The position numbers and the translations under genes were made by a program. A DNA stretch of 61,590 nucleotides, taken from positions 1 through 61,590 of the forward strand of contig NZ_JAMBOH010000032.1 of NCBI RefSeq assembly GCF_023715505.1, given 5' to 3'. Below the pieces are notes generated by a model. The model saw only the letters and a list, made by a program, of their open reading frames with translations, made no database searches and was not told the origin of the DNA. Positions 43,766 to 52,486 of the stretch are shown here, piece by piece (position 1 is the stretch's first letter; every line of letters starts with the position of its first letter). Source of the stretch: Neobacillus cucumis (GTDB taxonomy: Bacteria; Bacillota; Bacilli; Bacillales_B; DSM-18226).

Positions 43766-44087
43766 TTACTGACTTTTGTTCAAAACATTTATTAATGTAG
43801 ACTCAATATTTTCTGCGATCTCTTTTAATTGTGGGTCATCAATCATACCCACCATCATTGTTGGTTTAGGTAATCCAATTCTCGTTATTCCATTGCTTTC
43901 ATAAACTGTTATTTTACAAGGTAAAAAATAACCAACTAGTTCATTTATTCCGAGTACCTTAGCTGCTTCAACTGGATTACATACTTCTAAAATTCGATAA
44001 GGATTGTTGTAACTTTCTACACCCTTTTTCATGCAACTTTGCAGAAAGATCTAACTGCCATAAAACAATTGTGGCAGACCGGAGGAT
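43766..44087 (-). pseudogene. Truncated and frameshifted DUF302 gene
   Basis: The 3' part (43766-44032) reads VESYNNPYRILEVCNPVEAA, ELVGYFLPCKITVYESNG and GLPKPTMMVGMIDDPQLKEI, a typical DUF302 domain. One base upstream of its ATG the frame shifts: the missing N-terminal part continues as VLWQLDLSAKLHEKG in another frame, up to about 44087. Beyond that it is replaced by P450 sequence on the other strand. The gene lost its start and is inactive. Confidence 0.8.
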
Positions 44088-44645
44088 TGAGCCCAGAAAC
44101 GATATTATATCCACTTTGCTTACTGCTGAAGTCGACGGAGAGAAGTTATCAATAGATGAGTTGCTATTTTTGCTTTCTTCTTCTTGTGGCAGGTAATGAA
44201 ACCACCACCAATCTTATTACTAATACAATGCATACTCTGTTTGAGCATCCTGACATCCTAAACCAATTATATAAAGACAATACCCTTATACCTGCCGCCA
44301 TTGAAGAATCGCTTCGTCACTGAGGATATCAATTTTAAAGGGATGAATCTGAAAAAAGGGCAAGAGGTGATGGCCTGGATCGGCTCTGCTAATAGGGACG
44401 AAAACGTATTTGACAAACCAGATGAGTTTGACATTCATCGCTCTTCAAATCATTATTTATCTTTTGGAGCCGGAGTTCACTTTTGCCTGGGTTCACAGCT
44501 AGCAAAATTAGAAGCGAAAATATGCATGACAGAAATGCTAAATGCTCTGCCGAATATGAGATTAAATACTACCAAACAGATTAGAATGATCCCTAGTACG
44601 TTAGTGTACGGATATAAAGAGCTTCCCGTCATTGTAGGATCGTAA
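44068..44645 (+). pseudogene. Broken cytochrome P450 remnant
   Basis: The C-terminal half of a bacterial P450. Read across frame changes it gives PRNDIISTLLTAEVDGEKLS, then AGNETTTNLITNTMHTLFEH (I helix with the oxygen-binding Thr), then AAIEESLRH (K helix ExxR), then NFKGMNLKKGQEVMAWIGSA, and finally LSFGAGVHFCLGSQLAKLE with the haem-ligand Cys. Breaks fall near 44194 and 44322, and about 15 residues after ExxR are missing. The N-terminal half is gone, cut at the DUF302 remnant. It resembles CYP107/109-type enzymes of Bacillus. Confidence 0.88.
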
Positions 44646-44852
44646 GTAAAAAGTGAACGAGAAAAAACAACCCAACCTTAAACAGCAGTTTTAGGTGGCG
44701 CAATACCTAAAAGTTTAATGATCTACTAAACATAATAAAAATAATATTCAAGATATTAAATGAAAAAGGAGGAAAAAGCTTCATTGAAATCCAAACAGGC
44801 ATTTGACCTTGTTTTGTCAAAATTCCTTTAATCGGTGACTTTACAAACCCCG

Positions 44853-44900
44853 GGGACGGTCCTAGTAGCTATTTTTAATTATAACTACCAAAACCGTCCC
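44853..44900. terminator. Long hairpin downstream of the urease operon
   Basis: GGGACGGT (44853-44860) pairs with ACCGTCCC (44893-44900); inside, GTAG pairs with CTAC. On the minus strand it lies just beyond the small frame after ureD. Similar GGGACGGTCC hairpins recur in Bacillus intergenic DNA, from memory. Confidence 0.55.
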
Positions 44901-44910
44901 TTTGGCTCTA

Positions 44911-45090
44911 TTATTCAATCGCCTTTTTTCCCGTTATTACTTTGTCATGGAACGTTGAGTACATTTCTTCATCTCTAACAGTTATTAGTTTCTTTATTTC
45001 GGTTGGTGTAAAAGAATCCAGTGTATCTTCTGGTGCTTTAACTGAAAAGATGCATTCCACAACCTTAGTATTTCCTCCATCTAACAACAT
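44911..45090 (-). CDS. Small frame downstream of ureD (up to 59 aa), uncertain
   Basis: A frame overlapping the ureD 3' end. Its later part reads FSVKAPEDTLDSFTPTEIKK and LITVRDEEMYSTFHDKVITG, which looks like genuine protein by composition and charge. GGAGGAAA inside the ureD end could act as ribosome binding site for a GTG further down (about 45058). It may be the tail of a lost gene. No family recognised. Confidence 0.4.
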   Translation of the reverse strand: MLLDGGNTKVVECIFSVKAPEDTLDSFTPTEIKKLITVRDEEMYSTFHDKVITGKKAIE

Positions 45091-45880
45091 CCTTCGCCAA
45101 CAGCTGATGTCTGGCCCATGCATGTGCATGAGTAATCATTTTCTCAATCATCCCTGTAGTCCGGGCCAGCACCCTCAAAATCACTCCGCCCTCCGGCAAA
45201 GAGGACAATCCGAAACGAACGTCTTCCTGAATATCCTCCATGACTTCATATAAACCATCCAAAAAACCTTTATCCGCTTGATCATGAAGGATGAGGAAGG
45301 TCCCAACATGGGTATACCCCTCCATTTGCATAATCCCGCGCAACTGATTATCCGGCTCAAGCAGCAAATGATCAAATAAAACGAGCTTGTCATTTTTATA
45401 GACTTTTAATTTCGAACGGATCCAGTCATAGCGAAACAAGCTCCCATCCTTTGCCCATCCGGGTGTGATCATATCGCTATAAAAAAAACAAGCTTCCTCC
45501 TCCATCCGAACATTGGTTTCTTGAATAAAACGTGAACCCTCATAAGCGATTAATGAATCCGGCAAATATTCAAGCACACTTCCCTTGCCCACTTTCAAAT
45601 TTGTTCGCTGAACAACAGGTTTTTTTGGCGTTCTATATACTTTTGTAGCGGATTGCGTCGTGACTGCTAATTCCGCTCCCGCCTCAACAGAAAGGTCAGT
45701 CAAATAGGTATCGCCGTCGACATAGCCGCCCCCAACATGTATCAGATAAACGGATGGCACATCCTCCTCCAGGTAAACCGGGCGGGTTAATTTCAATGCC
45801 CCTTCATAATAACAGCTGGATACAATACTTTTGGACTGCCTTCTGACCGCAGAAAGCTCCAAAACACCGGTATAGCTCAT
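45065..45880 (-). CDS. ureD: Urease accessory protein UreD (271 aa)
   Basis: Part of the UreD-UreF-UreG complex that prepares apo-urease for nickel. UreD marks are [58 protein letters not shown] and [20 protein letters not shown]. Length is normal. Its ATG overlaps the ureG stop by 4 bp (ATGA), so translation is coupled. It is the last gene of ureABCEFGD; a final D position is common in Firmicutes. Confidence 0.95.
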   Translation of the reverse strand: MSYTGVLELSAVRRQSKSIVSSCYYEGALKLTRPVYLEEDVPSVYLIHVGGGYVDGDTYLTDLSVEAGAELAVTTQSATKVYRTPKKPVVQRTNLKVGKGSVLEYLPDSLIAYEGSRFIQETNVRMEEEACFFYSDMITPGWAKDGSLFRYDWIRSKLKVYKNDKLVLFDHLLLEPDNQLRGIMQMEGYTHVGTFLILHDQADKGFLDGLYEVMEDIQEDVRFGLSSLPEGGVILRVLARTTGMIEKMITHAHAWARHQLLAKDVVRWRKY

Positions 45881-46491
45881 GACTCCAATCCCATTAATAG
45901 AGCTTGTTTTTTAATCCAAGCGATCACTTGATCAAGGCCTGTTCCATCTTTTAAATTTGTAAAAATATAAGGCTTGTCCCCTCTCGCGGCGATTGTGTCC
46001 CGCTCCATGATTTCCAAACTTGCTCCAACGTAAGGCGCCAAATCAATTTTGTTGATGATGAATAAGTCTGACTTGATCATCCCTTGTCCACCTTTGCGCG
46101 GAATTTTTTCCCCTTGGGCCACATCAATAATATAAATGGAGAAATCAACAAGCTCCGGACTGAACGTTGCCGCTAAATTATCGCCGCCACTTTCGACGAA
46201 GATCAATTCAACATCAGGGTGCCTTTCTTTCAACTCATCGATGGCCGCAAAATTCATCGAGGCATCCTCACGAATCGCCGTATGCGGACAACCGCCAGTT
46301 TCTACCCCGATTACCCGATCCTGCGGCAGCACTCCGTTTCTCATGAGAAATAACGCATCTTCTTTTGTATAGATGTCATTCGTGACAACGCCCATGCTCA
46401 GTTCTTCGTGCATCGCCCGCGTTAATTTTTCCACAAGCATCGTTTTTCCTGCGCCAACGGGTCCTCCAATTCCAATACGTACTGGTTCCAT
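45877..46491 (-). CDS. ureG: Urease accessory GTPase UreG (204 aa)
   Basis: SIMIBI-class GTPase that delivers nickel to urease. The P-loop is [17 protein letters not shown]. Further GTPase features are [19 protein letters not shown], the metal-binding [20 protein letters not shown] (Cys-Pro-His), the switch [17 protein letters not shown] and the base-specificity motif INKIDLAP. Length and every hallmark fit. Start ATG 46491 has AGAGGGATG upstream. Confidence 0.97.
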   Translation of the reverse strand: MEPVRIGIGGPVGAGKTMLVEKLTRAMHEELSMGVVTNDIYTKEDALFLMRNGVLPQDRVIGVETGGCPHTAIREDASMNFAAIDELKERHPDVELIFVESGGDNLAATFSPELVDFSIYIIDVAQGEKIPRKGGQGMIKSDLFIINKIDLAPYVGASLEIMERDTIAARGDKPYIFTNLKDGTGLDQVIAWIKKQALLMGLES

Positions 46492-46518
46492 TTCTACATC
46501 CCTCTTTTTCTAAAAAAT

Positions 46519-47205
46519 TTAAGACATAAACAAGCGCACATGTAATCGTTCATGACGCATTTGGGCAATTTCCAATCCAGGGCTGACCGCCCCAAGATCA
46601 TCCTTGGACAACAACATAATCTTCTGAACGGCTTTCTTTAAAAGCGGCTGGATGTTGACCAACAGCATTTGACCATCGGTCTGGCCGAGGGGAATGCCGC
46701 GGACAGCGTTTTGAATCAGAGAGGAAACAGCTCCATATAAATACGCGCCAATGGCTGTTTCTTTTCCCACTTGCAAGTGGCAGGCAACGATCGAAAACAC
46801 CAAGGCAGAATGTCCATAGGCCTGCTTTTCTTTGATTTTATCGACATAATCGTCGAGAATCGGTGATGGATAAAGGCCAGCACATAACTTTGCCATTCGT
46901 TCCCCCATTCGTCGATTGCCGATCCTCGTTTCTGCAGCAAGGCTCGCAGCAAATAATAATTGATCCAGCTCGAAAAGATCCGCCATCCTGTTTTGCCCGA
47001 CCGCTTCAAAAGCAAGCCGGCACGCCAGTCCCTCGACAAAAACAAGCTGTTTTTCAATATATACAGTAATCGCTTCAGAAAAGCTTTTCGTATCGGTAAT
47101 GACTTGTTCCTGAATGTAGGTTTCCAATCCGAACGAATGCGAAAAGCCTCCGGAAGGAAAATTGGAATCACACAACTGAAGCAGCGGAAACAATTCGCTA
47201 ATCAT
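46519..47205 (-). CDS. ureF: Urease accessory protein UreF (228 aa)
   Basis: Helical partner that couples UreG to UreD and urease. It shows [34 protein letters not shown], the long helix with [40 protein letters not shown] and [16 protein letters not shown]. The ATG 47205 overlaps the end of ureE and fits translational coupling; a TTG at 47217 is the alternative. No strong ribosome binding site for either. Confidence 0.93.
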   Translation of the reverse strand: MISELFPLLQLCDSNFPSGGFSHSFGLETYIQEQVITDTKSFSEAITVYIEKQLVFVEGLACRLAFEAVGQNRMADLFELDQLLFAASLAAETRIGNRRMGERMAKLCAGLYPSPILDDYVDKIKEKQAYGHSALVFSIVACHLQVGKETAIGAYLYGAVSSLIQNAVRGIPLGQTDGQMLLVNIQPLLKKAVQKIMLLSKDDLGAVSPGLEIAQMRHERLHVRLFMS

Positions 47206-47644
47206 GACGGTGTCCAATATGACGAAACGCTTGCTTTACCTTTCGATTTTCCCGCTTAAAAGGAATTTCTAATTGCTGGAGAAGCTCTTCGACCAAATAA
47301 TCATACTGAACAAGCATTTCATTTCCTTCAAATTGGGCCGGAAGATGACGGTTCCCCAGTTGGTGGGCAATTTCCCCCATTTGCCGGATCGACGTTGGCT
47401 GGATCACTAACAAGTCATCATCTTTAACGGAGATGACGATCATATTTCGTTCATCTATATGCAAAACATCACCGTCGATTAAGTCACGATTGTCTTTTAA
47501 GCGAATCCCAATCTCCTTGCCATGGTCGGTGATAACACGCTGAATCCGTTTAACCAAGTCATCGCTGTTCATGTACACCCGTTCTGTATGCGGTGCTTTT
47601 TTTTCTATTGTCGCAACATTTCCAATTACTTTTTCAATAATCAT
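47198..47644 (-). CDS. ureE: Urease nickel metallochaperone UreE (148 aa)
   Basis: Supplies nickel to the UreG complex. The N-terminal domain has [15 protein letters not shown] strands ([20 protein letters not shown]) and the peptide-binding domain [20 protein letters not shown]. The nickel-binding C-terminal domain has [20 protein letters not shown]. It ends in a short His-containing tail RHIGHRHD. Start ATG 47644. A 168-bp gap with phased repeats separates it from ureC. Confidence 0.94.
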   Translation of the reverse strand: MIIEKVIGNVATIEKKAPHTERVYMNSDDLVKRIQRVITDHGKEIGIRLKDNRDLIDGDVLHIDERNMIVISVKDDDLLVIQPTSIRQMGEIAHQLGNRHLPAQFEGNEMLVQYDYLVEELLQQLEIPFKRENRKVKQAFRHIGHRHD

Positions 47645-47692
47645 TTTTTTCTCTCCTTAAAAAAGAAATAGAGTAGGGCACTACAGGAATGA

Positions 47693-47745
47693 ATTTCGCC
47701 AAACTTGGTGAATATTTCGCGAAAAAAGAATTTATTTCGCCAAAC
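47693..47745 (-). repeat. Three ATTTCGC repeats phased by 20-21 bp between ureC and ureE
   Basis: ATTTCGCCAAAC at 47693, ATTTCGCGAAAA at 47714 and ATTTCGCCAAAC at 47734. Spacing is 21 and 20 bp. They lie in the leader of ureE. Unknown role. Confidence 0.7.
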
Positions 47746-47812
47746 AAAAAATAGAATGCTTCAACCAAGTAAGGATCGTTGTACCTCCCTCGGTTTCGGC
47801 AACTCAAATACC

Positions 47813-49522
47813 TTAAAACAAGAAATAGCGCTGTGCCATTGGAACTGCTTCCGCCGGCTCACAGGTTATTAATTCACCATTTACTTTCACTTCGTATGTT
47901 TGCGGATCCACTTCGATTTCAGGTGTTTCCCCATTAAAAACCATCGATTTTTTCGTTAACTGGCGGATCCCTGACACAGGTTTGACGATTTTCTTTAGCC
48001 CAAGTGTTTCATGAACCCCTTTTTTAAAAGCAGCTTGGGAGACAAATGTCATCGACGTTTGATATTTGGCACTTCCGAATGATGCAAACATCGGACGATA
48101 GATAACCGGCTGCGGCGTTGGAATGCTGGCATTTGGATCTCCCATCAGACTGTGTGCAATCATGCCGCCTTTTAAAATCAACTCTGGTTTCACACCAAAA
48201 AACGCTGGATCCCAGACAACCAAATCCGCAAGCTTTCCTGTTTCAATCGAACCGACATAATCGGCAATCCCATGTGTCAAAGCAGGGTTGATCGTATATT
48301 TGGCAATATACCTTTTGACCCGGAAGTTATCGCCAACGCCTTGATCCTCCACCAGTTTTCCGCGCTGTTTTTTCATCTTATCCGCCGTTTGCCACGTACG
48401 CGTAATCACTTCTCCCACCCGTCCCATCGCCTGCGAATCAGAGGAAATCATACTGAATACACCGATATCGTGTAGGATATCTTCTGCGGCAATCGTTTCT
48501 TTGCGAATCCGCGAATCAGCAAAAGCAATGTCCTCCGGAACGTCCGGATCAAGATGATGGCAAACCATCAGCATATCTAAATGCTCTTCTAGGGTATTGA
48601 CCGTATAAGGCCTTGTTGGGTTGGTCGATGACGGCAAAATATTAGGGAAGCTGGCAGCCTTAATAATATCCGGTGCATGCCCTCCCCCTGCGCCTTCCGT
48701 ATGATACGTATGGATCACCCGTCCATCAATGGCCGCCAATGTATCCTCAACAAATCCACCTTCGTTAAGGGTATCGGTATGAATGGCGACTTGCACATCA
48801 TATTGGTCAGCCGTTTTTAGACTCGTATCAATGGCTGCGGCCGTTGTTCCCCAGTCTTCATGAAGCTTTAAGCCGATTGCTCCCGCTTCAATTTGTTCCT
48901 TTAATGGAGCTTCATCCGAAGCATTTCCTTTTCCCAAAAAACCGAGATTCATTGGGAATTCTTCTGCTGCCTGGAGCATCCGGTGGATATTCCACGGTCC
49001 CGGGGTACAGGTGGTTGCGTTCGTGCCTGTAGCCGGCCCTGTCCCCCCGCCAATCATCGTGGTCACGCCAGAGGAAAGCGCCGTTTCAATTTGCTGCGGA
49101 CAAATAAAGTGGATATGGGCATCAATGCCCCCGGCAGTCACGATTTTTCCTTCTGCGGCAATCACCTCGGTTGACGCACCAATGACGATATCTACCTTGT
49201 CCATCAGCAGAGGATTCCCAGCCTTGCCAATCGCCGCAATCTTCCCATCTTTCACACCGATGTCTGCTTTATAAATCCCGGTATAATCAACAATTATCGC
49301 ATTGGTTAACACAAGGTCCACACTTTCCGCCCTTGTCACAAGCGGGTGTTGCCCCATTCCATCACGAATCACCTTGCCTCCGCCAAACTTCACTTCATCC
49401 CCGTAGGTGGTGTAATCTTTTTCAATTTCAATAAACAGATCAGTATCTGCTAAACGGACAGCATCTCCAACCGTTGGACCAAACATATCGGCATATTGTT
49501 TTCGTGGCATGTGAAAGCTCAC
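47813..49522 (-). CDS. ureC: Urease alpha subunit UreC (569 aa)
   Basis: Catalytic subunit that hydrolyses urea to ammonia and carbamate at a dinuclear nickel site. The nickel ligands and active site are visible: HIHFICPQQ, the carbamylated Lys of [15 protein letters not shown], the His of [37 protein letters not shown], the flap Cys/His of [10 protein letters not shown] and the Asp of [12 protein letters not shown]. Length is normal. GTG 49522 starts directly after the ureB stop, with AAAGGAGGAGGAG upstream. Confidence 0.98.
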   Translation of the reverse strand: MSFHMPRKQYADMFGPTVGDAVRLADTDLFIEIEKDYTTYGDEVKFGGGKVIRDGMGQHPLVTRAESVDLVLTNAIIVDYTGIYKADIGVKDGKIAAIGKAGNPLLMDKVDIVIGASTEVIAAEGKIVTAGGIDAHIHFICPQQIETALSSGVTTMIGGGTGPATGTNATTCTPGPWNIHRMLQAAEEFPMNLGFLGKGNASDEAPLKEQIEAGAIGLKLHEDWGTTAAAIDTSLKTADQYDVQVAIHTDTLNEGGFVEDTLAAIDGRVIHTYHTEGAGGGHAPDIIKAASFPNILPSSTNPTRPYTVNTLEEHLDMLMVCHHLDPDVPEDIAFADSRIRKETIAAEDILHDIGVFSMISSDSQAMGRVGEVITRTWQTADKMKKQRGKLVEDQGVGDNFRVKRYIAKYTINPALTHGIADYVGSIETGKLADLVVWDPAFFGVKPELILKGGMIAHSLMGDPNASIPTPQPVIYRPMFASFGSAKYQTSMTFVSQAAFKKGVHETLGLKKIVKPVSGIRQLTKKSMVFNGETPEIEVDPQTYEVKVNGELITCEPAEAVPMAQRYFLF

Positions 49523-49843
49523 TTACTCCTCCTCCTTTTTGACGGATCCGTTTGTTAATTGATTTAAACCGTACACCTTCTGTTCCCCCGAAAAAGGAAC
49601 GATCTCTACTTCCTTTTCATCGCCAGGCTCAAATCTTACGGCCGTTCCCGCCGGAATATTCAAATGCCTGCCAAATGCCCGGCCACGGTCAAATTGCAAT
49701 GCTGTATTGACTTCAAAAAAATGAAAATGCGAACCGATTTGGATCGGGCGGTCGCCCCGGTTTAACACACGAATGACTAGCGGCTGCTTATTTTCGTTAC
49801 ACAAAATTGGTTCTTTTTTTAATCGATACTCCCCAGGAATCAT
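49523..49843 (-). CDS. ureB: Urease beta subunit UreB (106 aa)
   Basis: Structural subunit of urease. [60 protein letters not shown] and [17 protein letters not shown] are the family pattern. Start ATG 49843 has GGAGGGAAGGCA upstream. It follows ureA by 44 bp and is immediately followed by ureC. Confidence 0.97.
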   Translation of the reverse strand: MIPGEYRLKKEPILCNENKQPLVIRVLNRGDRPIQIGSHFHFFEVNTALQFDRGRAFGRHLNIPAGTAVRFEPGDEKEVEIVPFSGEQKVYGLNQLTNGSVKKEEE

Positions 49844-49887
49844 TGCCTTCCCTCCTAAATGTTTTGGTTTGGGTTTGTAAAATCGGG

Positions 49888-50199
49888 TTATCGAATCGGG
49901 TTATGTACAGTGACCAGTTTTGTACCGTCCGGGAATGTCGCCTCGACCTGAATGTCCGGAATCATTTCCGGTACGCCTTCCATCACATCTTCTCTTGTCA
50001 GAATGGTGGTGCCGTATTGCATAAGCTGTGCCACCGTTTTCCCATCCCGCGCCCCTTCGAGAACTTCATAGGTAATAATGGCGATGGATTCAGGATAGTT
50101 AAGTTTTAAGCCTCTTTTTTGCCGGCGGCGCGCCAGGTCAGCAGCCACCACAACCATAAGCTTTTCCATTTCACGTGAGGTCAGTTTCAACTTTTTCAT
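49888..50199 (-). CDS. ureA: Urease gamma subunit UreA (103 aa)
   Basis: Small urease subunit. [60 protein letters not shown] and [18 protein letters not shown] match the family closely. It is the first gene of ureABCEFGD, with AAAAGGAAGG before ATG 50199. A set of phased octamers lies 70-155 bp upstream. Confidence 0.97.
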   Translation of the reverse strand: MKKLKLTSREMEKLMVVVAADLARRRQKRGLKLNYPESIAIITYEVLEGARDGKTVAQLMQYGTTILTREDVMEGVPEMIPDIQVEATFPDGTKLVTVHNPIR

Positions 50200-50266
50200 C
50201 CTTCCTTTTTTCCTGTAACCGGAGGTTTTCTTTTATAACGTAGAAAAAATACATATTGGGGTCGGG

Positions 50267-50356
50267 ATTCTATACGATTGGGCCAATTCTACATTTATTC
50301 CACGGAATTCTACACGTTTGCTGGCCGATTCTACATTTGCTCCTCGTGATTCAACA
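50267..50356 (-). repeat. Five octamer repeats phased by 19-21 bp upstream of ureA
   Basis: ATTCTATA at 50267, ATTCTACA at 50286, 50307 and 50328, ATTCAACA at 50349 (plus-strand sequence; TGTAGAAT on the ureA strand). The steps are 19, 21, 21 and 21 bp. All sites therefore face the same side of the helix. Confidence 0.8.
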
Positions 50357-50361
50357 TGAAT

Positions 50362-50391
50362 ACCAAAGCAGCCAAGACCTGCTGCTTTGGT
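50362..50391 (-). terminator. Hairpin between the symporter genes and ureA
   Basis: ACCAAAGCAGC (50362-50372) and GCTGCTTTGGT (50381-50391). A strong stem without a U run on the minus strand; it may end or attenuate the symporter transcript. Confidence 0.6.
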
Positions 50392-50411
50392 GACCAATCT
50401 TTCTTTTCCCT

Positions 50412-50642
50412 TTATCGCTTGTATTCCTTATAAAGCTCAATAAATGGCCGAATGGTGATAAAAAGCGCGGCAAACACCAGCCAGCCAAATGCTAGATAAA
50501 CCCAGCCCGTGAAAAAGGAAAGACTATAGATATACCCTGTCGAAAACATAATTCCTGGCCAAAAGACGACAAGTACTAAACTTAACCCCAATGCCCAACG
50601 TGTGTACAGCTTCGTCTGTTTTTTTAACTCCAAATCGTTCAT
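50412..50642 (-). CDS. Small two-helix membrane partner of the symporter (76 aa)
   Basis: Two hydrophobic helices: WALGLSLVLVVFWPGIMFST and FFTGWVYLAFGWLVFAALFI. The N terminus is polar and the C terminus basic. Its start overlaps the stop of the symporter gene (ATGA, 50639-50642), so both are co-translated. Small membrane partners of this kind occur with other SSF transporters (for example the DUF485 protein YjcH next to the acetate symporter ActP). The partner role is inferred from that layout; I do not recognise the family itself. Confidence 0.8.
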   Translation of the reverse strand: MNDLELKKQTKLYTRWALGLSLVLVVFWPGIMFSTGYIYSLSFFTGWVYLAFGWLVFAALFITIRPFIELYKEYKR

Positions 50643-52186
50643 CCTAAATTCTCCTTTCTAGCCGTGCTATGACTTTCATCAAAACTCTTAAACTTGTCTT
50701 TTAACGACTCAAAATGAAATTCCTCAGAAGAGATGAGTGCATGCCCAATGGAAATCACTCCACTAATTACAAATACTGCCAGATTACCAAAAAGCATCGG
50801 GTAGAGTCCGCCCAGCGATTCTACATTCACATGCCCTGCTGTAACATAAGCAGAAATAAGCCAAACTGTTACGCCGCCAATCATCCCCAACAATGCTCCG
50901 TAAAAGGCTCCTGCATTTGTGGCCCGTTTCCAAACGAGTCCAAGTGTGACCGGTATAACGGCTGCACTAACAAAAATCCCCATCGCCATATAAACAAAGC
51001 CTAGACTGATTCCTAAATAGAATAGTAGGATCGAAAAGATTCCCATCGATAATCCGAACCCTAATGTAACCAAACGGGAAACACGCAATAGTTTCTTACT
51101 GCTAGCATGTGGATTGATCGAATGACGATAAATATCCGTAACGATAATATTCGTAACAGCTGTCAGTTCCGCGGACCCCGCAGACGTAACTGCCATAAAC
51201 AGCATGGTCAAAAACAGAATTGATCCAACCGACCCAAGGATGTGTGAGGCCATAATCGGTGCAACAGAATCAGGAGAAGAAACTGAAATTCCAAGGCCGG
51301 CCGCACTAACACCCAAAATCGTAGCTACCGCAAATGGGATCGAAAACCAGGAGATTCCTCCATATATGTACGCTTTCGAAGCGGCTTTATCCGTACTGGC
51401 AATAGCCCGCTGCCAATAGGCTTGATCGACAAAAACAGTTCCGAAATTCCCAACAATATTAATAATCCCAAACAAAAGCCCTGGAATAGATGCCATCGTC
51501 AGCATTTGCTTGGATTCCGGCAAGGCACGCAACCCCTCATAAATATTGGAGATGCCAAATTTATAATAGACCGCAACCCCAAAGATCAATAGAACAACAA
51601 ATAAGATTACCGTGTGCAAATAATCAGCAATAAATGAAGCTTTTAGTCCACCAATCATCGTATAAATTGTGAATGTAACGGGGATTAAAAAGGCTGCTAC
51701 ATATAAATTCATTCCTGTTAACTGATTTAACGTGATTGCGCCGCCGAGAATGATCATCGAGGTGACGATAATATTCGTCATCAGCGCAAATACGAGCATT
51801 AAGCGGTGATTTTTTTTATCAAAACGCTGTGAAATAAACTCTAAAAACGTATGAGCGTTTGGTGCTTTTCTTTTTAAATGAACAGCAAGGATCGCAAATA
51901 ATAAGATTTGGATGGTAGCACCAGCCGCATACCAAAATGGCCCGCTGATTCCATATTGATAACCGGTCGAGGATGACATCATGATCGTGGCAGCCCATGT
52001 CCAAGCCGCTACGATCGAAGCGCTGGCTAAACCAACCCCTACACTTCTTCCGGCAGTGTTAAATTGTTCCGCCGTCATTTCTTTTCCTTTGCGTTTGGAA
52101 TCCATGCGGTGAATAACCGCCGTAACTCCCGTAAACAAAACTCCAAAAATAAGTAAAATAAGATACCCTACACTAGGTGTTAACAT
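50639..52186 (-). CDS. Sodium:solute symporter family protein, probable urea transporter (515 aa)
   Basis: SSF-family secondary transporter with about 13 helices. Conserved regions are AASIVAAWTWAATIMMSSST, GYQYGISGPFWYAAGATIQI, FTIYTMIGGLKASFIADYLH (the G-G-x-K-A segment), the sodium-site-like FLTMLFMAVTSAGSAELTAV and ATILGVSAAGLGISV. It resembles the urea-type (DUR3-like) branch. Its place beside urease and the urea-sensor-like regulator supports urea as substrate; that is inference. The gene starts at ATG 52186 and is divergent from the regulator. Confidence 0.85.
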   Translation of the reverse strand: MLTPSVGYLILLIFGVLFTGVTAVIHRMDSKRKGKEMTAEQFNTAGRSVGVGLASASIVAAWTWAATIMMSSSTGYQYGISGPFWYAAGATIQILLFAILAVHLKRKAPNAHTFLEFISQRFDKKNHRLMLVFALMTNIIVTSMIILGGAITLNQLTGMNLYVAAFLIPVTFTIYTMIGGLKASFIADYLHTVILFVVLLIFGVAVYYKFGISNIYEGLRALPESKQMLTMASIPGLLFGIINIVGNFGTVFVDQAYWQRAIASTDKAASKAYIYGGISWFSIPFAVATILGVSAAGLGISVSSPDSVAPIMASHILGSVGSILFLTMLFMAVTSAGSAELTAVTNIIVTDIYRHSINPHASSKKLLRVSRLVTLGFGLSMGIFSILLFYLGISLGFVYMAMGIFVSAAVIPVTLGLVWKRATNAGAFYGALLGMIGGVTVWLISAYVTAGHVNVESLGGLYPMLFGNLAVFVISGVISIGHALISSEEFHFESLKDKFKSFDESHSTARKENLG

Positions 52187-52332
52187 GCTACCCCTCCAAT
52201 TTTTAATATTACAATTTTGTTACAAACATTTCTAAGATGTTTCATTAACACAGTGTTATTGTCAGAAAATTCTAGAACAGTTTTAAATATAGACACAATT
52301 TCTCTTTCTTTCTACAACCACGTTAGATTTTC

Positions 52333-52348
52333 TGACACGTTTTTTGCA
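52333..52348 (+). promoter_or_regulatory. Sigma-54 (-24/-12) promoter reading toward the regulator
   Basis: TGACAC-GTTTT-TTGCA fits TGGCAC-N5-TTGCA with one mismatch. GC at the -12 is intact, while the -24 GG is GA. It lies about 140 bp upstream of the regulator start codon. Confidence 0.55.
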
Positions 52349-52360
52349 TAATTTCTTCCA
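52345..52360 (-). promoter_or_regulatory. Candidate sigma-54 promoter reading toward the symporter
   Basis: On the minus strand TGGAAGAAATTATGCA has the invariant GG and GC exactly 10 bp apart. Other positions match poorly. It overlaps the plus-strand element by 4 bp and lies 160 bp upstream of the symporter start. Confidence 0.4.
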
Positions 52361-52411
52361 AATCAATTGCATTTTTTCCTGAACTTTCTTTATAATCAAA
52401 AAATAAGTGGT

Positions 52412-52464
52412 CATATTGTTCACTTTATGTGCAAGGGTGTTCAATTTGTAAAATGAACAATATG
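52412..52464. promoter_or_regulatory. TGTTCA operator cluster of the urea locus
   Basis: CATATTGTTCA (52412-52422) and TGAACAATATG (52454-52464) are perfect 11-bp inverted arms. A further TGTTCA at 52438 lies exactly 21 bp after the first. Probable binding sites of the adjacent HTH_8 regulator. Confidence 0.65.
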
Positions 52465-52486
52465 TAACATGAAAGGGAGTGGTTGG

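Noticed and set aside
50267..50356. CRISPR-like array upstream of ureA
   Set aside because: The repeats are 8 bp with 11-13-bp gaps, far too short; a phased binding array is the better reading.
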